Part shown: positions 41,932-50,343 of the stretch, piece after piece
How the letters are laid out: the number at the start of each line of letters is the position of its first letter
Position numbering within the stretch: position 1 is the first letter of the stretch
Source of the DNA: Methanoregula sp.
GTDB lineage: Archaea; Halobacteriota; Methanomicrobia; Methanomicrobiales; Methanospirillaceae
Direction: 5' to 3'
Length of the DNA stretch: 64,000 nucleotides
Assembly (NCBI GenBank): GCA_026625165.1
Contig: CP112999.1
Coordinates: 1,426,001 to 1,490,000 of the forward strand
Position numbers and translations under genes: made by a program
The notes under the pieces: model-generated
The model's database searches: none
The model's input: the letters and a program-made list of their open reading frames with translations, nothing else
Told to the model about the DNA's origin: nothing

Positions 41932-42966
41932 TCACACCCCCTTCTTTTTTGCAGCAATTCGTACAAACGAACTGAGCTTATTGACCTGGAGGAACGTCTG
42001 GAAATCCTTTTTTAATTGTTCATCATCGCGATCGAACATCGTTTTAATGAAACGGGGGAATCCTTTGTTAGGATCCCTGCGGTACGCCTCCTCAACGATG
42101 TTAAAATCCAGCATTCCGGGTGTGCTGAACTCGATGAGCTCAAATCCATGGCGTTTGAAAATTATCTGCAGCCCTTTCTGGGATAACACGTTGATCCGAT
42201 CGAGTGGAAACACACTTTCGGAATGGTTCCAGAGCACCTGAAGATCAAAACCGCTAATCGAAATAGTTGTGATAAAACAGAGTCCGTTATCACTGATCAT
42301 TTCACGCATCCGCGTCATCAGCGCATCCACATCGCTTGTGTAATCAATCACTTCGAAGGCTGTGATGATATTGGGTTTCTGTCCCGGCTCTTTCTGCATA
42401 TCGTCTTCCCGCACAATCCTTGTGTTATTTTCAGGGCTGGTATACTCCTCAAACTCTTCCGGGTCAAAATAGGGGTTGACGATTATCTTGCCGGAAAAAT
42501 TTTTGTTTTTTGCAAGTTCACGGCTGTAACTGATATTTTTTGAATTGATATCCGCAACAATTTTCTTTCCGGACAGATATTCGTCGGCCGTATCAAGGAT
42601 CCACTGGAACCTCGGGATGTAAATCTTCTCCTTTCTTTTTTTGTCCGTGGTCTTTGTCAGCGTTTCCTGCCAGTAATGCGATGATCGGGATGCAAGGAAG
42701 TGGTTCCTGATCTCACGGTCGTCCGGTCGCGGGGACATATATACTGTACCACAGTTGCCGCATTCAAGGTACCCGAACCCAAATTTTTTAAAGGCCTTTT
42801 TTGTTAAACCGGATCTGCATGCCGGGCAAACGACATTTTTAAGACTTTTTTTGTTTTTGAACTCTGATTTCAGATCCGCCATGTTCAGTGAGAGGTACTG
42901 CTCAAATATCCGGTCTGGTTTGAATTCTCTCTCCTTAGCAGTATCAGTGAAAACTACATTTTTCAT
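41932..42966 (-). CDS. Zinc-ribbon methyltransferase-like protein with degenerate SAM motif
   Basis: A 344-residue protein. A four-cysteine zinc ribbon (VCPACRSG, residues 45-52, and LECGNCGTVYMSPRP, 68-82) precedes a methyltransferase-like domain. The usual GxGxG loop is replaced by KIVADINSKNISYS, although later segments AFEVIDYTSDVD and LCFITTISISGFDLQVL follow the family. It may bind a different cofactor or be an inactive partner. It overlaps the Gfo/Idh gene by ATGA. Substrate unknown. Confidence 0.65.
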   Translation of the reverse strand: MKNVVFTDTAKEREFKPDRIFEQYLSLNMADLKSEFKNKKSLKNVVCPACRSGLTKKAFKKFGFGYLECGNCGTVYMSPRPDDREIRNHFLASRSSHYWQETLTKTTDKKRKEKIYIPRFQWILDTADEYLSGKKIVADINSKNISYSRELAKNKNFSGKIIVNPYFDPEEFEEYTSPENNTRIVREDDMQKEPGQKPNIITAFEVIDYTSDVDALMTRMREMISDNGLCFITTISISGFDLQVLWNHSESVFPLDRINVLSQKGLQIIFKRHGFELIEFSTPGMLDFNIVEEAYRRDPNKGFPRFIKTMFDRDDEQLKKDFQTFLQVNKLSSFVRIAAKKKGV

Positions 42967-44027
42967 ATGGTTTTATCCTCCTTTACGCTAATGGCATTCC
43001 CGTCAACAATTTTCTCATCCCGGTAAAGGGTATCGATCAACTCCATCACCCGCAGGGCATCATATGATGAGCTGTTATCGACTTTCTTGTTCCGGAGGAT
43101 ATATTCTGAAAACTGTTCCACCTCAATGGACCAGGACAGATCCTGGTCGAAATAAATCACCTCTTCACGGGGATTACCCAGAGCAAAAGATTCATCCTCG
43201 AACTGCCGTTTGCCGACAACAAGGGTTTCTCTGCCGTAACTGCCGGTTTTTGAGAGCAGCCCTTGCACAATCAGGTAGGCCTGCTCGAGAAATATTTCAA
43301 TCTTGAAGCAGTGCTTCCATAAGGTAGCTGATGAATGGAGGGTGGCCACCTGACCATCCGAATTCCTCATGAACACAAACGCGTTATCCTCGACATCTGC
43401 TTCCCAGAACATCCGCGAGAGAAATCCCTTAATCTCCTGATAATCCCCGCAGAAATAACGGAAAAGATCGAGCATGTGGATTCCCTGGTCAAGAAGAATG
43501 CCACCACCGGATATCTCTTTCTGGTTGCGCCACGATGAAAGGTAATTTTTCCCACCGGATTTGCCATATGTGCCTTTCAGGAAGAGTATCTTCCCAAGCC
43601 GGCCGCCTTCAATCATCTTCTTTGCTTCAAGAATTCCCGGATGATAACGGTGATTGAACCCGAACATCAGTTTGAGATCCGGATTATTTCTCTCGGCTTC
43701 GATCATCATCTTAATATCATCAAGATTTTTCCCGGGTGGCTTTTCACAAAAAACATGCTTTCCGGCATTCAGGCTTTCGACAACAATGGTCGGTGAAAAC
43801 GAGTTAGGAGTACAGATAAAGACAAGGTCAATGTCCGTTTTTAACAATTTTTTATAATCGGCATATCGTTTACATTTTATCGTATCATCCGTGGCCATCA
43901 GATTCTTGTTGGTATCACAGATTCCCGCAAGCTGGAGTTTAGGATTCTCTTCGACAATTTTTTTTCGGATTTTACCCATATAGCCGTAACCAACGATCCC
44001 GGCTTTGAGTTTATTTGATTTAGTCAT
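42963..44027 (-). CDS. Gfo/Idh/MocA-family oxidoreductase
   Basis: A 354-residue NAD(P)-dependent oxidoreductase: GIVGYGYMGKIRKK, FICTPNSFSP, FCEKPPGKN and GGGILLDQGIHMLDLFRYFCG. It is the first gene of a twelve-gene minus-strand operon ending at 32952 and shares an ATGA with the next gene. A second family member heads the pseudaminic operon, so each acid-sugar operon begins with one. It likely oxidises a sugar (phosphate or nucleotide) early in the pathway. Confidence 0.8.
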   Translation of the reverse strand: MTKSNKLKAGIVGYGYMGKIRKKIVEENPKLQLAGICDTNKNLMATDDTIKCKRYADYKKLLKTDIDLVFICTPNSFSPTIVVESLNAGKHVFCEKPPGKNLDDIKMMIEAERNNPDLKLMFGFNHRYHPGILEAKKMIEGGRLGKILFLKGTYGKSGGKNYLSSWRNQKEISGGGILLDQGIHMLDLFRYFCGDYQEIKGFLSRMFWEADVEDNAFVFMRNSDGQVATLHSSATLWKHCFKIEIFLEQAYLIVQGLLSKTGSYGRETLVVGKRQFEDESFALGNPREEVIYFDQDLSWSIEVEQFSEYILRNKKVDNSSSYDALRVMELIDTLYRDEKIVDGNAISVKEDKTI

Positions 44028-44043
44028 CAGAGATGGATACTCT

Positions 44044-44224
44044 CCATTTTCTAGTATATTTTAGTGCGACATTATTTTAGGTTTGTGAGACTTCCTGTTT
44101 TGAATGCGACATAAAAGGAGAATGTCCTAATAGCATCTTGATAAGGATTGTGGTTACTCAAAAGATTTTAAGTTGCGACAATCATATGTGAGATAGATTT
44201 CAGATCCAGGGGGATTCTCTGACC
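44044..44224. promoter_or_regulatory. Divergent promoter region with repeated TGCGACA words
   Basis: AAAATATACT on the minus strand (about 44054-44065) is a TATA candidate for the operon starting at 44027. TGCGACA occurs three times in the same orientation (near 44074, 44105 and 44173), twice followed by an AT-rich segment, and could be a regulator site. GGGGGAT before 44225 is the ribosome binding site of the plus-strand gene. Confidence 0.35.
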
Positions 44225-45160
44225 ATGTACGATGCCATTTTATCAATATTGTATGATAAATATTTTCTTTCGTTTTCCGGACATTCAGAGGTCACATCGA
44301 GTCACTGGCAGCAGGTTGGATCTCAGCAGGTAACAAAGGACAAGGATCTCTGGCTCGTCAAAGGTCAAGGATTTGGGAATTTTCTGGACAATAATATAAC
44401 GAACCAAATCTTTCACGCACCGGAACTGATCCTCTCGGCAAGACTGTTGCAAACCCACCATTGTCCTCAGAAAATCTTTCAGGCAGGAAAAAGGGTTGCA
44501 GATTCACAGAATCGCCTATGTGAATTTGATTGTGTCAAACAGATGCTTTCGGTGTCCGCGATTATACAACAACTGAAAATTGACCTTTCATCCGAACATC
44601 CCTTTACTGATAAGGGAATAACGGTTGCCTGTGTCATTGGCGATGGTTATGGATACTTCACTTTACTTTTAAAAGCCCTTGACCCGGATCTAAAAATCAT
44701 CACGGTGAACATTGGGAGAACATTGTTGTTTGATGTCCTGTTTGTAAAAAAAGGGCTGCCACAGGAAGAATCGCGCCTGATTGATGCCTTAAACTCGATG
44801 GATCCACTGGTTTCCCTGAATTTTTGTGAAGCGGAACAGTACGAGCTCTTACACGGTATGCCTATCGATCTGTTCGTCAACATCGCATCCATGCAGGAAA
44901 TGAATCCTGTTGTAATAAATACCTATTTTGAGTACATGAGAGCGAGCAGGTCTGAAAAGGTATTTTTTTATTGCTGCAACCGGATTAAAAAAAATCTTCC
45001 GGATGGCACCATTACCCAGTTTTCTGAATACCCGTGGGGTGATGCCGTCATTCTTCTTGATGAACTATGCCCGTGGTACCAGGAATTTCCGGTGACAACT
45101 CCCCCATTCTGGAAAAATTTCGACGGCCCCACCCAGCACCGGTTTGTCAGATTAAAATAA
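44225..45160 (+). CDS. Putative sugar O-methyltransferase (NanM-like)
   Basis: A 311-residue protein resembling the putative sugar O-methyltransferase family found in glycan loci. The SAM-binding region is VACVIGDGYGYFTLLL (near 134-149), followed by IITVNIGRTLLFD, and the C-terminus carries CCNRIKKNLPDGTITQFSEYPW, a segment I associate with that family. It is monocistronic, divergent from the Kdo-like operon, and its stop lies 6 nt from the end of the convergent methyltransferase gene. The role would be methyl-capping of a glycan residue; substrate unknown. Confidence 0.6.
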   Translation: MYDAILSILYDKYFLSFSGHSEVTSSHWQQVGSQQVTKDKDLWLVKGQGFGNFLDNNITNQIFHAPELILSARLLQTHHCPQKIFQAGKRVADSQNRLCEFDCVKQMLSVSAIIQQLKIDLSSEHPFTDKGITVACVIGDGYGYFTLLLKALDPDLKIITVNIGRTLLFDVLFVKKGLPQEESRLIDALNSMDPLVSLNFCEAEQYELLHGMPIDLFVNIASMQEMNPVVINTYFEYMRASRSEKVFFYCCNRIKKNLPDGTITQFSEYPWGDAVILLDELCPWYQEFPVTTPPFWKNFDGPTQHRFVRLK

Positions 45161-45166
45161 GGGTGC

Positions 45167-46066
45167 CTATTTTTTTTTCATAACAGAACGGATCCACCAC
45201 CTGTCAGGACCTTCCTCATCAAACCGGTAGGTTTCGAACAATTTTTTCCTCATAAAATCATCTGATTTTTCAGGAAACAGTGCCGTAAATAACCGGGACT
45301 CTGCTCCGGAAAGGAAGTTACGGATATCTTTAACAAGTTTTATCCCGTCCTGTTCTGCAATCAACAAATCCCGCAGCTGGCCATAACCCGTCTGATGAAT
45401 GACCGAAAGACCGGTTTTATCAGCAAGTGCTAAGAGGCTTTTTTCAGTGTACACCACGACATGCGGTTCAAGGAGTGATTTAAATGTGTCATCCCGTTCG
45501 GGAAGATCAATGAATACGTACCCGCCCGGTTTGACATGGCTGATAATGTCTGACAGGAACGGCAAGGGATCAGGAACATGCTCCAGGACATAACAGATAG
45601 TCACAAGGTCAAATTGCCGGTCCCCAATACTGGCAATATCGGGAAATCCTGAAATCCCCCTCTTTTTTAACCGCTCAAGATTTTCCGGGCTGGGATCAGT
45701 TGCAAAAAAAGCAATCTGATCAAATCCCTGTTCTTTGAAGGCTTCATAGAGGAGACCATGCCCGCTCCCAACATCCAGAATTTGCGCATCGCCAGGGAGA
45801 CGAATATGCCGCGTGATATATCTGACTCGTTCTTCTGCCTGGATCTTGTAGACAATCCCCACATCTTCAGATGTCGTCCAGACTGTTTTATAGTAAAGAT
45901 CGAGATCCGACTTGGACGGCATCGGATGGATAAAAATCAGCTTGCACTCCGAGCATTCGTAAAGATCCCTTTCTCCAAAGAGAGGATTTTGGTTTTTATA
46001 GTGGGAGATATAATCAACCCGTGTCTTCTTCTCACACAACGGACAATAAAGATGCATCAATTTCAT
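45167..46066 (-). CDS. Zinc-ribbon class I methyltransferase
   Basis: A 299-residue protein with a complete N-terminal zinc ribbon (YCPLCEKK, YECSECKLIFIHPMPS) and a class I methyltransferase domain with motif I ILDVGSGHGLL, ICYVLEHVPDPLPFL and GGYVFIDLPE. This is the architecture of sugar C-methyltransferase-like proteins of O-antigen loci. It follows the radical SAM gene by 33 nt. Its end and that of the 44225 gene are only 6 nt apart. Confidence 0.75.
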   Translation of the reverse strand: MKLMHLYCPLCEKKTRVDYISHYKNQNPLFGERDLYECSECKLIFIHPMPSKSDLDLYYKTVWTTSEDVGIVYKIQAEERVRYITRHIRLPGDAQILDVGSGHGLLYEAFKEQGFDQIAFFATDPSPENLERLKKRGISGFPDIASIGDRQFDLVTICYVLEHVPDPLPFLSDIISHVKPGGYVFIDLPERDDTFKSLLEPHVVVYTEKSLLALADKTGLSVIHQTGYGQLRDLLIAEQDGIKLVKDIRNFLSGAESRLFTALFPEKSDDFMRKKLFETYRFDEEGPDRWWIRSVMKKK

Positions 46067-46099
46067 TCTGGCTTCTGCATGTTTTTTGCTTTGATCCTG

Positions 46100-47665
46100 C
46101 TACTTTGTTGACAGATAATGTTCTTTAAATTTTAAAGAGAATGTTTTGAAATCCCTCTTCTTTAGATAATTAAGAGCGCTGATAGTATGCGAAACAATCA
46201 GGGGTCGTCCTACACCAAATATTTTATTGAAAATAATTGATTTGATATTCAGATAATTAAGAAGGATTTTTGATGTGAATGAATCCGAAAAAACGGCTTT
46301 TTTTACAAGCGTTTCGTTTGCATAATTATTGACAATTAACCATATTATGTTTTTCAGAATTTGAAGTCTGGAATAGGGGAATAATCTGGATTTAAAACTC
46401 CAGTTCTTTGTAGTTCTTTCAATTAATGCATCCATATTTGAATCTGATGGTTTTATGTGGTGGTCTTCAATTGCTTTCAGGGTCAACGGGTAATTGGGAA
46501 AATATTGCATTGAGTAAATATTGACCAGCAAGGGATGTGGTAAATCATACAGCAGTTTGATAGTGTCTTCCAAATCTTTCTCTCTTTCGTAGGGGCTATC
46601 CAGAATGAAATCATATTTAACATTTAATTTCCGCGAGGTAAATTCCTTAACAAGAGCAATAATCTCTTCATTTGTTCCGGGTCGATTATATATCTGGTTT
46701 CTTACATAATCCGAACCAGACTGGATCCCGAAAAGGACCGTGTCCAATCCGGCAGTAACAAGTATATCCAATATCTCCGTGTTCAATGATTTGGGATGGT
46801 ACATAACGAAAAAAGGCAATCCGATCTCGTTCTTATATTTGATTGAAAAATCCGACAGCCACACTTTATCAAGCGAGAATCCATCATCAGCAAAAAGAAT
46901 ATATTTTGTATTGCCTTTAGTCTTTGATAAGAATTGCTTGATCTCAGAGATTACACAATCCACAGATTTCCTTCTTGTATAAGAACCCAGAGGTTTATAT
47001 AATGATTTCAAAATACTATTTACACAAAATGAGCATTTCCACGGACACCCGCGGGATGATAAGATATAATAATTCGAATCCAAAAGAGTGGTATCATTTT
47101 TCGAAATATTATCATTATCGATAAAATAGTAATAGTCACTTCCATATAGCGGATACGGCAAAGAGTCCAAGTCCTGGATCAGAGGCCGGAGAGGATTTTT
47201 GATAATTTCGTTGTCCTTTTTAACCCATAAATTGTTGATATGGTCAAAAGATTTTCCATCTCTTATTGCTGTGACAAGATCAATAAATGCCCCTTCTCCC
47301 TCACCAACACAGATAATATCTGTATCATCAACACAACTATCGGGGTATATTGTCGGATGTATCCCCCCCCAGATGATTTTTATTTCAGGATTTTGTGCTT
47401 TTATCAGTCTTGTTAATTTTCGAGCAATTTTTAAATACGGTGACAAAATCGTAAAAGAGACAATCGCAGGATTCAACTCTTTGATCAAATCAAGAAAAAG
47501 GGTTTCTTCTTTTTTGCTGGGGAATTCAAAGGTGTTGGTATCACAATTTTTCAGAAATATTGTATACGGTCTGATTCCATCGATTTTTTCAAGCAATGGG
47601 TGTAAAATCCTGACCGGAAAATTCTGATACCGGTATAATGCTACAAAGACAACAGTAAGTGTCAT
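46100..47665 (-). CDS. B12-binding-domain radical SAM protein
   Basis: GGAGG lies 6 nt before the ATG giving MTLTVVFVALYRYQN, which rejects the 20-residue longer frame. The 521-residue enzyme has a cobalamin-domain-like N-half (NPAIVSFTILSPYLKIA, IIWGGIHPTIYPD, CVGEGEGAF) and a radical SAM core with Cys207-x3-Cys211-x2-Cys214 (GCPWKCSFC). The C-terminal 120 residues are basic and helical. It resembles the BchE/P-methylase-like class B enzymes, probably a methylase of an unknown glycan or lipid substrate. It lies between an acetyltransferase and a methyltransferase gene. Confidence 0.8.
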   Translation of the reverse strand: MTLTVVFVALYRYQNFPVRILHPLLEKIDGIRPYTIFLKNCDTNTFEFPSKKEETLFLDLIKELNPAIVSFTILSPYLKIARKLTRLIKAQNPEIKIIWGGIHPTIYPDSCVDDTDIICVGEGEGAFIDLVTAIRDGKSFDHINNLWVKKDNEIIKNPLRPLIQDLDSLPYPLYGSDYYYFIDNDNISKNDTTLLDSNYYILSSRGCPWKCSFCVNSILKSLYKPLGSYTRRKSVDCVISEIKQFLSKTKGNTKYILFADDGFSLDKVWLSDFSIKYKNEIGLPFFVMYHPKSLNTEILDILVTAGLDTVLFGIQSGSDYVRNQIYNRPGTNEEIIALVKEFTSRKLNVKYDFILDSPYEREKDLEDTIKLLYDLPHPLLVNIYSMQYFPNYPLTLKAIEDHHIKPSDSNMDALIERTTKNWSFKSRLFPYSRLQILKNIIWLIVNNYANETLVKKAVFSDSFTSKILLNYLNIKSIIFNKIFGVGRPLIVSHTISALNYLKKRDFKTFSLKFKEHYLSTK

Positions 47666-47684
47666 GAAACCTCCAGATGCATCA

Positions 47685-48161
47685 TCATGATCTCTCTCCA
47701 ATTTTTTTTGCCGGAACTCCCGCAACTATCGAATATGGTTCAATATTCTTTGTTACCACCGCTCCGGCAGCAACTACAACACCGTTTCCTATGTTAACAT
47801 CCGGAAGAATAATAGCATTTGACCCTATCCAGACATCATCGCCAATGATAATTGTACCGCTTGAATGTCCTTGGTTTATTATTAATTCATCTCGTTTTTT
47901 ATAATTGTGGTTTGCTGCCCGTATTATTACATTTGATGCAATGAGTACGTTGCTCCCTATTATTATCGTTCCTCCACAATCTGCAATAACCATAACATTT
48001 GTACTCAATCCTACATTATCCCCAATAGTGATGACCGCATTTTGCCTTCGTGCTAAAATCCGGCAGAATATATCGTGTCTGAAGTTTTTGCCGACTTTTA
48101 TGTTACCTTCTATCCGTGTGGTCAATTTATCAGCGATTTTTCTTAGGATCGTATCAATCAT
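47685..48161 (-). CDS. Left-handed beta-helix (hexapeptide) acyltransferase
   Basis: A 158-residue hexapeptide-repeat protein of the maltose/galactoside O-acetyltransferase group: repeats such as AVITIGDNVGLSTNVMV, TIIIGSNVLIASNVIIRAANHN, TIIIGDDVWIGSNAIILPDVNIGNGVVVAAGAVV and the end IVAGVPAKKIG. It would form a trimer and O-acetylate a sugar hydroxyl, with His in RAANHN as the likely base. A minus-strand TATA-like AATATACTTGG lies at about 48192-48202. It heads a short operon with the radical SAM and methyltransferase genes. Confidence 0.85.
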   Translation of the reverse strand: MIDTILRKIADKLTTRIEGNIKVGKNFRHDIFCRILARRQNAVITIGDNVGLSTNVMVIADCGGTIIIGSNVLIASNVIIRAANHNYKKRDELIINQGHSSGTIIIGDDVWIGSNAIILPDVNIGNGVVVAAGAVVTKNIEPYSIVAGVPAKKIGERS

Positions 48162-48367
48162 AATCTCACCGGTGAACTGATTATTCCAAGTATATTTATT
48201 ATGGCATCGCGCTATATTTCCACATTTTTTTAGAGAGACTCATTGACATGTATGTGATAATAATAACACTTAAACGGATTAAAACATGTGCGGGGCGGGT
48301 TATTTTTTTCCATCGGCCTCCATTCATATCCAAATAAACCTCTTAGCTCTTCCTAGGAATCATTATT

Positions 48368-50260
48368 TTATGAAAGTAATAACGTCTGCAGCCGATCTAT
48401 CGCTTTCATATCCAGGTACTGGTCAATTTCACCTTTTACGTATCGTTCGAGAAATGCTTCGAACTGCTCATTGGTGATTTCATAGAGCCAGTACCGAACC
48501 AGTTTTTTCAATTCCATGTAATCATGTGCAACAAAATTCGGATAGCGGTTGAAGTAATATTTTCCCCCGATATCACGACCGGCGACATTATAATAAATTG
48601 ATTTTACTTTCGCACCCAATGCCTCAGCATTTGTCGATGTATAGGCAACCGATATTACAAGATCGGAAAATGCAATTACATCAGTTGAAAAAATGCAGTC
48701 AGTTTCAGTCTTTCTCACAACAAGACAACGGGGATGGTTTTCGAGTTTCTCATACACCGGGGCGAGCTCCGGAGTTGCAGATAAGGGCTTTTTTTCCTTA
48801 AAAATTATATTTATATTGGGAAACTCATCAAGAAGCATGAGTATCTCTTCACCAAACCGTATACCATCGCTCACGGTATTAGGTGCCCAGTCTGCAAAAC
48901 TGTTATCAAATATTCCAATGATTGTTCCCTTGAGTCCTTTTGATTGTATTTTTAAAGACAATAAAGAGGGTACTTTTCCTTCACGAATCTCCCTGATCCT
49001 TTGTGATGCCAGCACCCCGACAGGCACATAATACCCGATTGAATTCCGGTTATTTGAAAAATATCGAATTATCTTATTTCCAAATACAACAGCAAAATCT
49101 GATTTCATGAATGTATGAACAGTCGCTATAGGAACGGTTTCATCATATCCGCTGACATAATCGGCCGCGGAATTGTCCGGATATACATACCATGTCCTGC
49201 ATCCGTTCCTTGAGAACAACAGGCTTTTCGAGATCGTATCGGGCAATAAGATTGAAATGTTATTTTTAATTTTATAGCAATCAAAAAAAATATTCCATTT
49301 GATCACATCGGTAAAAATTCGTCGGTTGGTCCGAATTATCACAGCATCTTCACGAAGTGAATGATAAAGGCATCGTATCCAGGCCGGAAAAGTTTTTGTC
49401 AAAAAGGGCATTAAAAATTCTTTTACACTTAATTTCTCTCGTTTGTGTAAAAAATCAAATGTGATAAATCCCTTTTTTTCTATATCTTTGGCAAAACTGG
49501 CATGGGCAGTTTCATCAATGAAAAGACACTGGTCCCGGGGGAAAGCATACCGTTCGTCGATGAGATAATCGATATAATGATGATTATATCCGAAGAGTGC
49601 AGGGAGATTCGCGTTGATTCCCACATGGAACTCTTTTGATGTTTTTTTCCTGAAGGTGAACCATTTGACTTTCCTTATAAGAATTACCATAGGGTAGAAA
49701 AAGATGAAAAAATCCCTGAATTGAGAGATAAAATTCCGGATTTTTACACCGGCACCAGAAACATTAATTATTTTTTGATTTGTAAGTAAAGAAACCGAAA
49801 AATCTGAATATATATGATAATAACGTGCGGGATAAAACGTGACTTCCTGTAAACTCATCTTGGAAATCTCATTGATTCGCAATTGATTGTCATATATTTT
49901 CTGGAGATCAAGAAGCAGCTCCTTTTTATACATATATAAAATTTCATCGGAATTAAAAAGGCGCCGGGAAATTTCGATTGATTTGCATTCTGAAAAATAT
50001 CGATCAAATATATAGTCCAAGTGTTTATGCGCGTATACCCCGGCATCCATAAAAAAAGTATAATTAAAAATCTGTTTTGACAAATTGACCAGTCTTTTCT
50101 GATCAATAGTATCTTTTATTTGAGACTTTTTTACCAGCGCGTCGTCGATTTGAAAATAATAAATACAATATCCATTTTTAAGATACTGTTGCACATAGGG
50201 ATAATATGCATTATTTATTTCCTCAAAAATCACTATTTTTCTGGTTTCTGGATCTGTCAT
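48368..50260 (-). CDS. Large protein of surface-glycan locus, unassigned GT-B-like transferase
   Basis: A 630-residue protein that I do not recognise. It has no signal peptide; one hydrophobic stretch lies near residues 185-200 (DFFIFFYPMVILIRKVKW). The C-terminal part reads IIGIFDNSFADWAPNTVSDGIRFGEEILMLLDEF, NIIFKEKKPL and FSDLVISVAYTSTNAEALGAKVKSIYYN, which resembles the donor-binding end of capsular GT-B transferases (Asp...Ser-Thr-...-Glu). The N-terminal third is divergent. Codon use is very AT-rich. A role as glycosyl- or glycerophospho-transferase is likely from position only. Confidence 0.5.
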   Translation of the reverse strand: MTDPETRKIVIFEEINNAYYPYVQQYLKNGYCIYYFQIDDALVKKSQIKDTIDQKRLVNLSKQIFNYTFFMDAGVYAHKHLDYIFDRYFSECKSIEISRRLFNSDEILYMYKKELLLDLQKIYDNQLRINEISKMSLQEVTFYPARYYHIYSDFSVSLLTNQKIINVSGAGVKIRNFISQFRDFFIFFYPMVILIRKVKWFTFRKKTSKEFHVGINANLPALFGYNHHYIDYLIDERYAFPRDQCLFIDETAHASFAKDIEKKGFITFDFLHKREKLSVKEFLMPFLTKTFPAWIRCLYHSLREDAVIIRTNRRIFTDVIKWNIFFDCYKIKNNISILLPDTISKSLLFSRNGCRTWYVYPDNSAADYVSGYDETVPIATVHTFMKSDFAVVFGNKIIRYFSNNRNSIGYYVPVGVLASQRIREIREGKVPSLLSLKIQSKGLKGTIIGIFDNSFADWAPNTVSDGIRFGEEILMLLDEFPNINIIFKEKKPLSATPELAPVYEKLENHPRCLVVRKTETDCIFSTDVIAFSDLVISVAYTSTNAEALGAKVKSIYYNVAGRDIGGKYYFNRYPNFVAHDYMELKKLVRYWLYEITNEQFEAFLERYVKGEIDQYLDMKAIDRLQTLLLS

Positions 50261-50343
50261 TCTGACTTCCTTTTAACAGAATTATGGACATATCTTTTTC
50301 TGCCATTGATACAGCGTCACCTCTTTTTTTAAAAATACGCTGC

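Noticed and set aside
45160-45180. T-run near the convergent ends as a dedicated terminator
   Set aside because: The run lies in the lysine codons at the end of the minus-strand gene; it may terminate plus-strand transcription but cannot be separated from coding sequence.
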